34,648 nucleotides of DNA from assembly GCA_030668615.1 (NCBI GenBank), contig DAOUTQ010000015.1:1-34648 (forward strand), in the 5' to 3' direction. Below the pieces are notes generated by a model. That model saw nothing but the letters and a program-made list of their open reading frames with translations, was not told the origin of the DNA and searched no databases. This stretch comes from Bacteroidales bacterium. Its GTDB lineage: Bacteria > Bacteroidota > Bacteroidia > Bacteroidales > UBA12077. This document shows positions 1-9,181 of the stretch, piece after piece. Position numbers and translations under genes: made by a program. How positions within the stretch are numbered: position 1 is the first letter of the stretch; each line of letters starts with the position of its first letter.

Positions 1-432
1 CAAACATTGCATTTAGTAACTAAATTAGCACTTATTACTATTATTCTTTTAGGAATAAACTATTCAGGAAAAAAAATACACGAAAGAATAATAAACAATA
101 GTGTTGATAATAAATTCAGGTTAGGGCTATTAATACAAGATAATATTGGTGATATTAAAAATTTAAATATTGCTCCTGAAGCAAAGTTTATTGTTTCACC
201 AGAGAATTGTCCTAATGGAGCTCTTTTATATCTTGATAAAATGGGGTGGTCAATTAGGGATTTGGAGCAAGTTAATAATGAAACAATTAAAAATTATATT
301 AAGTTTGGTGCCAATTATCTTCTAATTGCAAGCAATGAAGAATTTGAATTATTCACTAACAATTATTCTGAGTTAATATATAAAAAGAATGGTTTATATA
401 TTTATAAACTTTCTTTGATTTACGATAATTGA
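1..432 (+). CDS. C-terminal part of a GT-C-like membrane glycosyltransferase (5' truncated)
   Basis: The reading frame is open from the first base of the window, so this is the tail of a longer gene and the TTG at position 7 is probably not its real start. About 20 hydrophobic residues form a last transmembrane helix, followed by a soluble domain of roughly 110 residues. That layout, with a helix and then a small extracytoplasmic alpha/beta domain containing a motif like AKFIVSPENCPNGALLYL, is typical of the C-terminus of GT-C (family 39/83-like) polyprenyl-phosphate-sugar-dependent glycosyltransferases of Bacteroidota. The following genes are two GT2 enzymes and another GT-C-like protein, which fits. 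The catalytic part is outside the window, so substrate and exact family cannot be judged. Confidence 0.6.
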   Translation, partial: QTLHLVTKLALITIILLGINYSGKKIHERIINNSVDNKFRLGLLIQDNIGDIKNLNIAPEAKFIVSPENCPNGALLYLDKMGWSIRDLEQVNNETIKNYIKFGANYLLIASNEEFELFTNNYSELIYKKNGLYIYKLSLIYDN

Positions 433-458
433 TTACTTTTAGATTTTAAAGAGTTCGA

Positions 459-1385
459 ATGAAAAAAGAATTTAAACTTTCTATAATAATACCTTGCTTT
501 AATGAAGAAAGCAATATTTATCCTTTATATAATGAAATATTTAAATATATAAAAGATTTAAACACAGAAATTATTTTTATAGATGATGGCAGTAGCGATA
601 AAACATTAGACAATATAAAAGAGCTGGCAAATCAACATAAGAAAGTAAAATTCATATCCTTCTCAAGAAACTTTGGTCATCAGAATGCTTTAAAAGCCGG
701 ATATGATTCTGCCGATGGTGATTGCGTCATTAGCATGGATGCAGACATGCAACATCCTCCGGAATTAATTACTGAAATGATACGTTTATGGCAAAAAGGC
801 TATAAAATAGTTTCAACTAAAAGAATGCATGACAAATCATTAGGGTTGATAAAAAGACTTACTTCTAAGTTATTTTACAAAATACTGAATCTGTTTTCCG
901 AAATTAAAATTGAGAGCGGAGCTGCTGATTTCCGATTGTTAGATAAACAAGTTGTAAAAGAATTACAACAGATAAATGAAAAATTCCTTTTTTTCCGTGG
1001 ATTAATTCCCTGGCTTGGTTTTTCACAAATTCAGTTGGAATATATTGCAGCAGAACGGTTTTCAGGAAAAACCAAATACAGCTTTTCAAAAATGCTTCAT
1101 TTTGCTTCCGATGGAATAACATCTTTTAGTGTTAAACCATTAAAAATATCTATCTACTTAGGTTTTATAATTGCATTTATTGCATTTCTTTATATCCTTT
1201 ACGCAATCTATATTGCAGTATTTACAAACAATGCTATTGCGGGATGGACTTCAACAATTATAAGTGTATTGTTTATCGGTGGAATTCAGTTAATTATGAT
1301 AGGCATTTTAGGTAACTATCTTGGCAAACTATTTATGGAGAATAAGAAAAGACCGAATTACATTATAAAAGAAAAAAATGATTAA
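459..1385 (+). CDS. GtrB/DPM1-type family 2 glycosyltransferase
   Basis: This is a 308-residue GT-A enzyme expected to move a sugar from a nucleotide sugar to polyprenyl phosphate on the cytoplasmic face of the inner membrane. Visible motifs are IIPCFNEE at residues 10-17, the nucleotide-binding DDGSSD at 42-47, and the metal-binding DAD at 94-96 within SMDADMQHPPELI. Two transmembrane helices follow at about 231-255 and 266-288, as in GtrB and ArnC relatives, and the protein ends in a basic tail (GKLFMENKKRP). Length is normal for the family. The gene sits 26 bp after the truncated GT-C gene, and its last 8 bases overlap the start of the next GT-C-like gene. That pairing suggests it supplies the lipid-linked donor for its neighbours. 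The sugar cannot be read from the sequence. Confidence 0.9.
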   Translation: MKKEFKLSIIIPCFNEESNIYPLYNEIFKYIKDLNTEIIFIDDGSSDKTLDNIKELANQHKKVKFISFSRNFGHQNALKAGYDSADGDCVISMDADMQHPPELITEMIRLWQKGYKIVSTKRMHDKSLGLIKRLTSKLFYKILNLFSEIKIESGAADFRLLDKQVVKELQQINEKFLFFRGLIPWLGFSQIQLEYIAAERFSGKTKYSFSKMLHFASDGITSFSVKPLKISIYLGFIIAFIAFLYILYAIYIAVFTNNAIAGWTSTIISVLFIGGIQLIMIGILGNYLGKLFMENKKRPNYIIKEKND

Positions 1386-3108
1386 AAATCTCTTTGCAAA
1401 AAACATATCACTTATTTGCATCCTGATTATTGGTATTGGATCTATATTCTTAAATTTCAGTCATCATCGTTGGCAAAAAGAAAAAAGCGTAATTGAATGG
1501 GACGTTAAATCATATTATGCATATCTGCCTGCTACTTTTATTTATAAGGATCTTTCTTTGCAATTCCGCCGCGACAATATTGACAAGTTTGGAGATCTAA
1601 TTTGGCCAGTGGAAACTCCAACTCATAAACATGCTATTGTAACAACAATGGGTTTGTCGTTTCTCTATTCTCCTTTCTTTGGAATAGCGCATATCTATTC
1701 CCTGAACTCAGAATACGAAGCTGATGGGTATTCTTTGCCGTATCGTTTCGCACTTGTTTTCAGCGCTCTGTTTTATGTAGTTATCGGTTTGATTTTTCTT
1801 CAGAAAACATTGCGGGAATTTTTTAAAGAAGATGTTGTTGCTTTGGTTGTAACAGCTATCGGTATAGGCACAAACTTGTTTTATTATTACACATACGAAG
1901 CAGCAATGCCACATGCGTATAACTTTACGCTTGTTTCCATTTTTCTTTATTTAACCATTCAGTTTTATAAAAATCCTAATATAAAAAAGATCTTCTGGTT
2001 AGGATTAGTTAGTGGATTAATTACATTAATTAGGCCAACCAATATTATAGTTCTTGCCCTGTTTTTCCTATGGAATATTTCTTCAATAAAAGACTTGAAA
2101 GAAAGAATTGTTTGGTTTTTAAAAGAATACAAGCTTATTCTTGTTATGCTTATATCTTTTATTTTGATCTGGATTCCTCAGTTTGTTTATTGGTTTTGGA
2201 TTTCAGGTAAGATATTTTATTTCTCATATGGCGAAATCGGAGGCAAATTTTTCTTTTTTAATCCACAGATAAAAAATATACTGATTAGCTATAAAAAAGG
2301 TTGGTTTGTTTATACTCCAATAATGCTTTTTGCATTTGCCGGAATATTTACTTTACCTAAACTAAAAAAAGGCTTATTCTTACCTATTCTTCTTTTTTCT
2401 ATAATAAATATTTACATACTTGCATCGTGGTGGTGTTGGTGGTTTGGCGGATCGTTCGGACTAAGAGCATTTATTGATTCTTATGCTATTATGGCAATTC
2501 CACTTGGAGCAATTATTACTCGATTTAGTTTTAAAAAATATTTAAAAATCCTTTCGTTTAGTTTTATATCGATTCTTATTGTATTTAACATCTTTCAGAT
2601 TCAGCAATACACCAATCAGGCTATTCATTATTGGTGGATGAATAAAAAAGCTTATTGGGAAACATTTCTAAAGCTAAGACCAACAGAACGTTACTGGCAA
2701 GTAATTACTTTACCTGATTATAATAAAGCACGTGAAGGAATCTATGTTGAAATTAAACCGGAATATGAAAAGAAAGAAAATAATATTATTCCTTCGGAAG
2801 AAAAATTACTAAGTCTGATATCTGAAAACATAAAAAAGGATTCTGTTCAATTTTCAATTCTTGAAACAAAAGCGAAAGAAACAGGAATTAATGTTGATTC
2901 TCTGATAATGAGCAAAGCAAAGGAAATTTATTTTGCAGATCCAACTGAATTCAAGAAAGAACTTATCATTCAAAACCTGATTATATCGTTAAAAAACAAC
3001 AAAGATTTATTGGATCAAATTGAAAAGAAAGCAAAAAAACGCGATATTAGCGTAGATTCCATGATCGTTTTAGATGCAATATGGTTATACGAAAACAATA
3101 AATACTGA
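1378..3108 (+). CDS. GT-C-like polytopic membrane protein with duplicated C-terminal motif
   Basis: The 576-residue protein has about 10-11 hydrophobic segments between residues 10 and 410. An acidic first extracytoplasmic loop (EWDVKSYYAYLPATFIYKD) matches the catalytic-loop position of GT-C glycosyltransferases, so it probably uses polyprenyl-phosphate sugars at the periplasmic face; this is inferred from topology. After the last helix comes a soluble tail of about 150 residues whose final 104 form two 52-residue units (473-524 and 525-576). Both carry the pattern KAK-x3-(I)-x-VDS-(L/M)-I. The start overlaps the upstream GT2 gene by 8 bp, and the stop overlaps the next start by one base (TGATG), so translation is probably coupled across all three. 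It could also be a membrane protein of unknown activity that shares the GT-C fold. Confidence 0.75.
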   Translation: MIKNLFAKNISLICILIIGIGSIFLNFSHHRWQKEKSVIEWDVKSYYAYLPATFIYKDLSLQFRRDNIDKFGDLIWPVETPTHKHAIVTTMGLSFLYSPFFGIAHIYSLNSEYEADGYSLPYRFALVFSALFYVVIGLIFLQKTLREFFKEDVVALVVTAIGIGTNLFYYYTYEAAMPHAYNFTLVSIFLYLTIQFYKNPNIKKIFWLGLVSGLITLIRPTNIIVLALFFLWNISSIKDLKERIVWFLKEYKLILVMLISFILIWIPQFVYWFWISGKIFYFSYGEIGGKFFFFNPQIKNILISYKKGWFVYTPIMLFAFAGIFTLPKLKKGLFLPILLFSIINIYILASWWCWWFGGSFGLRAFIDSYAIMAIPLGAIITRFSFKKYLKILSFSFISILIVFNIFQIQQYTNQAIHYWWMNKKAYWETFLKLRPTERYWQVITLPDYNKAREGIYVEIKPEYEKKENNIIPSEEKLLSLISENIKKDSVQFSILETKAKETGINVDSLIMSKAKEIYFADPTEFKKELIIQNLIISLKNNKDLLDQIEKKAKKRDISVDSMIVLDAIWLYENNKY

Positions 3109-4202
3109 TGATCGAAAATAAAACCATAGCAGTTGTAATTCCTGCCTTTAATGAAGAAAAACAAATAGGATTTGTAATTGAAACTATTCCTGAATTTGTC
3201 GACAGAATTATTGTGGTTAACGATTGTTCAACAGACAATACAAGAGATATTGCTGAATCGTATTTTCAAAAAGCAGGCTCAATAAAACTCCCTGAAAAAA
3301 ATCTGCAAAAAACAGTTCATGAAAAATATAGAAGAGCAGGTGAAATTCTGAATGAGATAAGCCAAAAAGAAATAACGTATTTTCCTGAATTTGAGATAAA
3401 TCAACCTTCGCCGGATAAAAAACTGGTTGTAATTAGTCTGAAGAAAAATGGTGGAGTTGGATCTGCAGTTTCTGTAGGCTATAAATGGGCAAAGGACAAT
3501 CAAATTGATTGCACTGTTTCTATGGATGGTGATGGTCAAATGGATCCTTCAGAAATGGAAAATATTTGCATGCCGATAATAAAAAACGAAGTCGATTGGA
3601 CAAAAGGAAATCGTTTTGCTCATAGCAGCGCTCCTTTTCTTATTCCACGAAAGCGGTTTTTGGGAAATGCAATTTTATCTATTCTTACAAAAGTTGCTTC
3701 CGGATATTGGGAAGTGTCTGATACTCAAACAGGATATACAGCATTGTCACTTAAAGCTCTGTCATCGATTAAATTATACAAACTTTATAAAAGATACGGA
3801 ATGCCAAACGACCGTATTATTAAACTAAATATTGCTGGTTGCACTTTAAAAGAAATCCCGGTAAAACCAGTTTATGATATTGGTGAAAAATCGACCATGA
3901 AAATCCGAAAAGTGGTAAGACCAATTGCATGGTTATTATTCAGATCATTTTTTAAACGTATCTGGACACGATATTTATATAAAAGTTTTCATCCGCTATT
4001 TATACTTTATCATTTTTCGTTTATTTTGTTATTGCTTGCAATACCGTATGGAATAAAAATCTTATGGTATGTTTTTGAAGGACTAAAATCAAATCCTGTA
4101 ACTGTAATGGCTTTTGTATTTTTATTTATAAGTGGATTTCAATCGCTACTTTTTGCTATGTGGATGGATATGCAAGATAACAAGAAGTTGTATAAAGATT
4201 AA
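3108..4202 (+). CDS. Family 2 glycosyltransferase with a long insert and C-terminal membrane helices
   Basis: This 364-residue GT2 enzyme is of the dolichol/polyprenyl-phosphate mannosyltransferase type. Motifs are VVIPAFNEE (9-17), VVNDCSTDNT (36-45) and SMDGDGQMDP (138-147), and two transmembrane helices lie near the C-terminus (about 300-355). The unusual part is about 48 residues (roughly 57-104) between the first nucleotide-binding motif and the strand beginning LVVISLKKNGGVGSAV; in ordinary DPM1-like enzymes these are almost adjacent. The insert is charged, contains a probable helix (EKYRRAGEILNEISQKE), and is not obviously repetitive. The ATG overlaps the upstream stop by one base. The stop codon shares TTAA with the stop of the convergent flippase-like gene. 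Donor and acceptor are not identifiable. Confidence 0.85.
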   Translation: MIENKTIAVVIPAFNEEKQIGFVIETIPEFVDRIIVVNDCSTDNTRDIAESYFQKAGSIKLPEKNLQKTVHEKYRRAGEILNEISQKEITYFPEFEINQPSPDKKLVVISLKKNGGVGSAVSVGYKWAKDNQIDCTVSMDGDGQMDPSEMENICMPIIKNEVDWTKGNRFAHSSAPFLIPRKRFLGNAILSILTKVASGYWEVSDTQTGYTALSLKALSSIKLYKLYKRYGMPNDRIIKLNIAGCTLKEIPVKPVYDIGEKSTMKIRKVVRPIAWLLFRSFFKRIWTRYLYKSFHPLFILYHFSFILLLLAIPYGIKILWYVFEGLKSNPVTVMAFVFLFISGFQSLLFAMWMDMQDNKKLYKD

Positions 4203-5074
4203 ACTTTTTTTCTGAAATATAAAGCCAGAAAGAAGGCGAAGAATTCACCTGCTAAGAACCAGATTCTTGCGAACACAGAAATAGTTACAGCAATATCTGC
4301 ACTTATACCATTCGATATTAAAAACAAAGTAATAGCTCCTTCCCTAACTCCAATTCCTCCTGGGAAAATAATAGAAATTAATCCAAGTACTACACTCAAA
4401 GGAAATGCAAATGCATAATAAAAAGGAACAAACCCGGTAACGGAAATCAAAAGAAAATAAAACCCAGCAATCCAGAAAAACCACCATATAATAATTACAC
4501 CCGAAAGTTGGGCGAATTCTTTTACACTAATTTTGGGGAGATTAAGTGAACTTTTAAAAAATTTGTTCCACACTTTTTCAAAAATACGCTGCAAACGTGC
4601 TGAGAAAAGAAGCAAAAAAAGTAAGCCGGTTAATAAAATAATAATCCATGAATATTCACTTATTTTTTCGGTTTTTAGAACGGGATATATACTTATTACA
4701 AAACCAAGACACAGATAAATAAGTTGTTCCTTAAAAGAAATAAAAGATAGTCTTTTTAGTTCGCGATCCTCATTTTTTAATATCGCTGCTCTGCCTAAAA
4801 TTGTCCATACTCTTCCAGGAATATATTTTGTAAATCCGACAATTCCCTGCGAATAAATTGCTTCTTTAATACTTGCATTTACATTATGAAGATTTAGCGA
4901 AACTCTCCAGCTTATTGCTGCTAAAACAAAACCTGCAAATAAAAATATGAAGGATACAAATAACCATTTGTAATTAATACTCAGATCGCGAAAAATCACA
5001 AAATCTAAATTATACACGTACAGCAATAAAGCTATTAGCGATCCGTATAATAATACATTTATGATTCTTTTCAT
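4199..5074 (-). CDS. UPF0104 / LPG-synthase-TM family flippase-like membrane protein
   Basis: A 291-residue polytopic protein with about eight helices and no soluble catalytic domain. Recognisable family segments are GFTKYIPGRVWTILGRAA (about residues 79-96), FKEQLIYLCLGF, and the C-terminal FPGGIGVREGAITLFLISNG. These match the lysylphosphatidylglycerol synthetase transmembrane/UPF0104 (AglD-like) family, whose members are often found with DPM1-type glycosyltransferases and are thought to help move or use lipid-linked sugars. No enzymatic activity can be claimed. It runs opposite to the glycosyltransferases and shares a 4-bp overlap (TTAA) with the end of the 3108-4202 gene. Its 119-bp upstream spacer is divergent to the next membrane protein. 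Confidence 0.8.
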   Translation of the reverse strand: MKRIINVLLYGSLIALLLYVYNLDFVIFRDLSINYKWLFVSFIFLFAGFVLAAISWRVSLNLHNVNASIKEAIYSQGIVGFTKYIPGRVWTILGRAAILKNEDRELKRLSFISFKEQLIYLCLGFVISIYPVLKTEKISEYSWIIILLTGLLFLLLFSARLQRIFEKVWNKFFKSSLNLPKISVKEFAQLSGVIIIWWFFWIAGFYFLLISVTGFVPFYYAFAFPLSVVLGLISIIFPGGIGVREGAITLFLISNGISADIAVTISVFARIWFLAGEFFAFFLALYFRKKV

Positions 5075-5193
5075 TTTTTAAAAATACAATATATTAGCAC
5101 TATAATAGTATCTTTAAACGTTTTTTTCCTGCAGATAAAACACATTGCTGCGAAATAAAAACAAAAAATAACAAAAGTGCAATTTTATACATA

Positions 5194-6816
5194 ATGAGAA
5201 AATACAACTTAAATAAAATTAATCTTCAAAAATTAATATTTGTACTTACACTTATTTTTAATGTATTGTTGGTGATTATACTTTTTGCTGATCTCAGCTC
5301 TAAAAATATAAATAGCTATTTGAGCTCTGATATGCTTTACCTGCCATCAATCTATAAAGACTTATTTATTGATAAAAGCGGACTTGCTGGTTGGAATCTA
5401 AATGCTGCTCCTAACTTCCTACCCGATATGATGATATTTTTTATTATAAGAAGTTTTTTCAGTCATTTTATTCCTGCTTGTTTCACTTTTTCTATTCTTC
5501 AAGTTTTAACAATCCTAATTCTATTTGCAACTTTATATAAAATAATTTTTAAAGAACTAAACTATATTCATTTGAGCTTTGCCTCTTTACTTATGAGTAT
5601 CTTTTTAATGGCTTACCTTGTAAATCGTGATTTTGTTTACTCCTTTTATATGTTAAGTATAAGTTACCATATGGGTGCTTTTATTATGGCCATATTTTCC
5701 ATGATTCTAATATTTAAATTTCTGAAGACAGAAAAAAATCTTCACGTAGCTATTCTTTTTATTATCAGTCTTTTATCAGTAATAAACGACAGGTTGTATG
5801 TAATTATGTTTTCGTTACCTGTTTTCTCTCTGCTCATTATGCTCATTATTAAAAAAGAAAAAAGGATCTTATTCATAAAAATTCTTGTCGTTAATGCAAT
5901 TTCATTACTTCTGGGATTATTTCTTTTTAGAATGTTAAAACTTTCAGGATTTGTACATATAATAGGACTTTCATGGAAATCTTTCAATTTTGGAAATATA
6001 CTTCCTTCTTTGAAAATATTTTTAGGTCAGCACTTATTTTATCTTTCCAAATTTGATTTTAGAGGAATTATTAATCTGCTATTTCTATTCAGTTTTGTAG
6101 CTCACATAATATTCCTAATCAAGAATTTAACCAAGGCATTAAAAGGAAAAGATTTTAATGAAATTGAATTAACTTATCTTTTAATATTTACTTCTTCTCT
6201 ATTTATTACTCTTATAGCTCCAATAATAAACGGGAGCTATGTTAGTCAGGCCATTTTAAGGTATAATATTTACAGCTTGTATGCAGGAGTATTTAGTATT
6301 GGATTTCTTCTTTATAAATTTCGATTACCACTAAACTATTTAAAGATTATTCTTGTTTTATTCATGTTTATTGAATCTGTTTTTATCTTTTCTAAAATGA
6401 AAAGTCAGAACATAATTAATGGGCTTTCTAATTTTATGAATTATTATCCTGAAGAAGTTCAATGTATTGATCAGCTCTCAGTAAAAAATAATTTAAGTTA
6501 TGGTGTCGCAGATTATTGGAATGCCAAGCAATTTACAATGTTATCAAGGAATAACATAAGAGTATATACTATTTTTGATAATTCCGGAGCATGGTATCAT
6601 GTTACAAACCAAAACTGGTTTTACAAAGAAGGAAAAGGCAAATATGGGAATCCAGAGTTTAACTTTATTATTCCACAGAGACTTAGCAAGGATAATATTT
6701 CTAAACAATTAGGAATTCCAATAGATACTTTACATTGTGCTAACGGATTAGAAATATTTGTTTTCCCTGAATTTGAGTTTGACAAAAAAACACGGAAACC
6801 GACAATTAAGGAATAA
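5194..6816 (+). CDS. Large polytopic membrane protein, GT-C-like by layout
   Basis: I do not recognise this 540-residue protein by family. It has about 11 hydrophobic segments from residue 12 to about 405, then a soluble C-terminal domain of about 130 residues. The first extracytoplasmic loop has SSDMLYLPSIYKDL, and the general plan (acidic first loop, many helices, periplasmic tail) resembles GT-C glycosyltransferases; this is inference from topology and neighbours. The C-terminal domain contains several aromatic clusters (AWYHVTNQNWFYKEG). It starts 119 bp from the divergent flippase-like gene and stops one base before the hydF start codon, so hydF is probably translated from the same message. 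Confidence 0.6.
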   Translation: MRKYNLNKINLQKLIFVLTLIFNVLLVIILFADLSSKNINSYLSSDMLYLPSIYKDLFIDKSGLAGWNLNAAPNFLPDMMIFFIIRSFFSHFIPACFTFSILQVLTILILFATLYKIIFKELNYIHLSFASLLMSIFLMAYLVNRDFVYSFYMLSISYHMGAFIMAIFSMILIFKFLKTEKNLHVAILFIISLLSVINDRLYVIMFSLPVFSLLIMLIIKKEKRILFIKILVVNAISLLLGLFLFRMLKLSGFVHIIGLSWKSFNFGNILPSLKIFLGQHLFYLSKFDFRGIINLLFLFSFVAHIIFLIKNLTKALKGKDFNEIELTYLLIFTSSLFITLIAPIINGSYVSQAILRYNIYSLYAGVFSIGFLLYKFRLPLNYLKIILVLFMFIESVFIFSKMKSQNIINGLSNFMNYYPEEVQCIDQLSVKNNLSYGVADYWNAKQFTMLSRNNIRVYTIFDNSGAWYHVTNQNWFYKEGKGKYGNPEFNFIIPQRLSKDNISKQLGIPIDTLHCANGLEIFVFPEFEFDKKTRKPTIKE

Positions 6817-6817
6817 A

Positions 6818-8047
6818 ATGGCAAAAGGAAAAGAATCAAAACCGCATATAGGAATTTACGGACGACGAAATAATGGTAAAAGTTCACTAATTAACAAACT
6901 TGCCAGTCAGGATATTGCAATAGTTTCTGATTATGCAGGAACTACTACCGATCCGGTAAAAAAATCGTTTGAAATAACTGGTTTTGGTCCTGTTATTCTG
7001 ATCGATACTGCTGGTATTGATGATATTGGTGAACTTGGAGGAAAGCGAATTGACAAAACCCTTTCTACGATAAAAACAGTTGATCTGGCGATTCTGGTAA
7101 TAACTGAAAATACTTTTGGTGATTTTGAAAAGATGTTGATCGATGAATTTAAAAAAACAGACACTCCTTTTTTCATTGTTCATAACAAATCTGACATTCA
7201 AGCACTTTCAGATGATGCAAGAGCATATATTGTTTCGCAAACCAATGCAGTAATAACTGAATTTGACACTTTAAAATCAGAATATCCTGAAGAGTTAATT
7301 CGTCTTATAAAAAAGACTATCCCTGAATCAGCCTATAAAAGCACCTCGTTAGTTGGTGATTTATTATCATATGGTGATATTGTATTATTAATTACTCCAA
7401 TTGATATTGAAGCTCCTGCAGGAAGAATGATTTTACCTCAAGTACAAGCAATTCGTGACATACTCGATAATGATGCTGTGGCAATTGTTCTAAAAGAACG
7501 CGAGGTCGATGCTTTTTTAAGAAAAACAAAAATAACTCCTGCCCTTGCAATAACTGACAGTCAGATTTTTACCAAGGCTGATGCTTCTGTTCCTAAAAAT
7601 ATTCCACTTACCAGTTTTAGCATTGTTTTGGCACGCTTGAAAGGAAATTTCGAGGCATATTTAAAGGGAACACCTAAAATTGCAGATCTTAAAGATGGAG
7701 ATCGTGTGTTAATGCTTGAATCTTGTACTCACCATGTTTCCTGCGACGATATCGGGCGAATAAAAATTCCGCGTTGGCTTACAAACTTCACAGGTAAAAA
7801 ACTGGAATACGATGTTGTTTCAGGACTTGATAAACTACCTCGCGATATTAAAGAATATGCTCTTCTTGTTCAGTGTGGTGGATGCGTTATAACCCAAAAA
7901 CAATTGGTTAATCGTTTACAACCAGCTATTGATGCCGGAATTCCTGTTACCAATTATGGTATGGCGATAGCTTATGTTCAGGGAACCTACGAACGTGCTG
8001 TTGCTCCATTTATGAAATCTGATAGCTCTTCAATGGATTATTTGTAA
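6818..8047 (+). CDS. hydF: [FeFe]-hydrogenase maturation GTPase HydF
   Basis: HydF is the scaffold on which HydE and HydG products are assembled into the 2Fe subcluster of [FeFe]-hydrogenase. The 409-residue protein has an N-terminal TrmE-like GTPase domain with GRRNNGKSS (P-loop), TTTDP (switch I), DTAGI (G3) and NKSD (G4). The C-terminal cluster domain keeps the family ligand pattern: C303-x-H305, then C353-GG-C356. The ATG at 6818 is preferred over one 60 bases upstream because that start would lie inside the previous gene and add 20 residues before the typical HydF N-terminus. The neighbouring genes are not hydE, hydG or a hydrogenase, which is unusual; they must be elsewhere if the pathway works. 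Length and motifs are complete, so it is likely functional. Confidence 0.95.
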   Translation: MAKGKESKPHIGIYGRRNNGKSSLINKLASQDIAIVSDYAGTTTDPVKKSFEITGFGPVILIDTAGIDDIGELGGKRIDKTLSTIKTVDLAILVITENTFGDFEKMLIDEFKKTDTPFFIVHNKSDIQALSDDARAYIVSQTNAVITEFDTLKSEYPEELIRLIKKTIPESAYKSTSLVGDLLSYGDIVLLITPIDIEAPAGRMILPQVQAIRDILDNDAVAIVLKEREVDAFLRKTKITPALAITDSQIFTKADASVPKNIPLTSFSIVLARLKGNFEAYLKGTPKIADLKDGDRVLMLESCTHHVSCDDIGRIKIPRWLTNFTGKKLEYDVVSGLDKLPRDIKEYALLVQCGGCVITQKQLVNRLQPAIDAGIPVTNYGMAIAYVQGTYERAVAPFMKSDSSSMDYL

Positions 8048-8148
8048 ACTGAAGTATAATGGTTTCTTCTATTACTTTGTTTTTTAATAAAAATGAAAAA
8101 CTTTTTCTATTTTAGCAATATATTTAAACAGAGTAAATTTATTCAGGG

Positions 8149-9177
8149 ATGAAAGCAATCATTAACAAATACAAAAAAATACGAAAACAAAGTTTTCTGA
8201 AAAAGAAATATAATGCTAAATATGCTTTTATTGGTATTGGTAATCATTCAATAAACAACCTCTACCCTGTTCTTAATTATCTGAATGTCGATATAAAATA
8301 TATTATTTCCGGCAGTAACGAGACTGCAATGTCGGTAAATGAGAACTTTAATAATACTACCGGAACTACGGATTTGGAATTAGTATTGAACGATCCTGAA
8401 ATTAACGGTGTTTTTATTTGTGCTAATCCTGAATCGCACTTTTCACTTACTAAAAAAGTTCTTGAAAAAGGAAAGAATGTTTTTGTAGAAAAACCGCCTT
8501 GTAATAATATTATTGAACTTAAAGAATTAATTGAATTAGAAAAAAACAGCAAAGGCGTTCTACTTGCAGGACTTCAGAAAAGATACTCTCCGGTTTATCA
8601 AATATTAAAATCAAAAATAAAAAACACTAAGAATTACACATTAAAATATTATACCGGTGCATATCCTGAAGGAAATCCTGTAATGGATTTATTTATTCAT
8701 CCGATTGATATTGCAACGTACTTATTTGGTGAAGGTTCTTTAGTTTCTGTTCAGAAAACTGAATCCGGCAAAGGTTCTGTAAATTATTTTCTACACATTA
8801 AACATTCAAATGGAACCATTGGAAATATTGAATTGTCAACTGATTATTGGTGGGCAAAAGCGAATGAAAGTCTATTTGTAAATACAGATAAACTAATATA
8901 TGAATCAAAGAATACAGATAAATTAGTTTGTTACAACAAACCAAAACAAGTTCTTAATATTCCGCTCGAAAAAATAAGAACTCCTGAAATTTCGATAAAA
9001 ACGCTTTATGAGCATAATCGTTTTCTTCCAGTTGCTTCTCAAAACGAATTATTTTCGGCAGGTTACTTTAATGAGTTAAAAACATTCTTAAATTTGTGCG
9101 AAAATCACAAAACAAAAAACAATTCAGAACTCAGCTCATTGATCAATACATTTGATCTGCTAAGCGAAATAAAATAA
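8149..9177 (+). CDS. Gfo/Idh/MocA family oxidoreductase
   Basis: A 342-residue NAD(P)-dependent dehydrogenase-like protein. The N-terminal Rossmann domain has YAFIGIGNHS (25-34) in place of the usual GxGxxG, plus NPESHF, and the family EKP signature at 114-116 (VFVEKPPC). The C-terminal alpha/beta domain carries the H184-x2-D187 pair (LFIHPIDIATYLFG) typical of catalytic members acting on sugars or cyclitols. About 22 basic residues precede the Rossmann domain. It is followed after only 4 bp by a radical SAM gene, suggesting the two act on one substrate. Many relatives act on UDP-sugars in surface-glycan loci, which fits the upstream glycosyltransferases, but the substrate is unknown. Confidence 0.88.
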   Translation: MKAIINKYKKIRKQSFLKKKYNAKYAFIGIGNHSINNLYPVLNYLNVDIKYIISGSNETAMSVNENFNNTTGTTDLELVLNDPEINGVFICANPESHFSLTKKVLEKGKNVFVEKPPCNNIIELKELIELEKNSKGVLLAGLQKRYSPVYQILKSKIKNTKNYTLKYYTGAYPEGNPVMDLFIHPIDIATYLFGEGSLVSVQKTESGKGSVNYFLHIKHSNGTIGNIELSTDYWWAKANESLFVNTDKLIYESKNTDKLVCYNKPKQVLNIPLEKIRTPEISIKTLYEHNRFLPVASQNELFSAGYFNELKTFLNLCENHKTKNNSELSSLINTFDLLSEIK

Positions 9178-9181
9178 ATAC

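Noticed and set aside
7-432. A complete 141-residue gene starting with TTG at position 7
   Set aside because: The frame is open to the first base and the product looks like the tail of a GT-C protein, so it is treated as 5' truncated.
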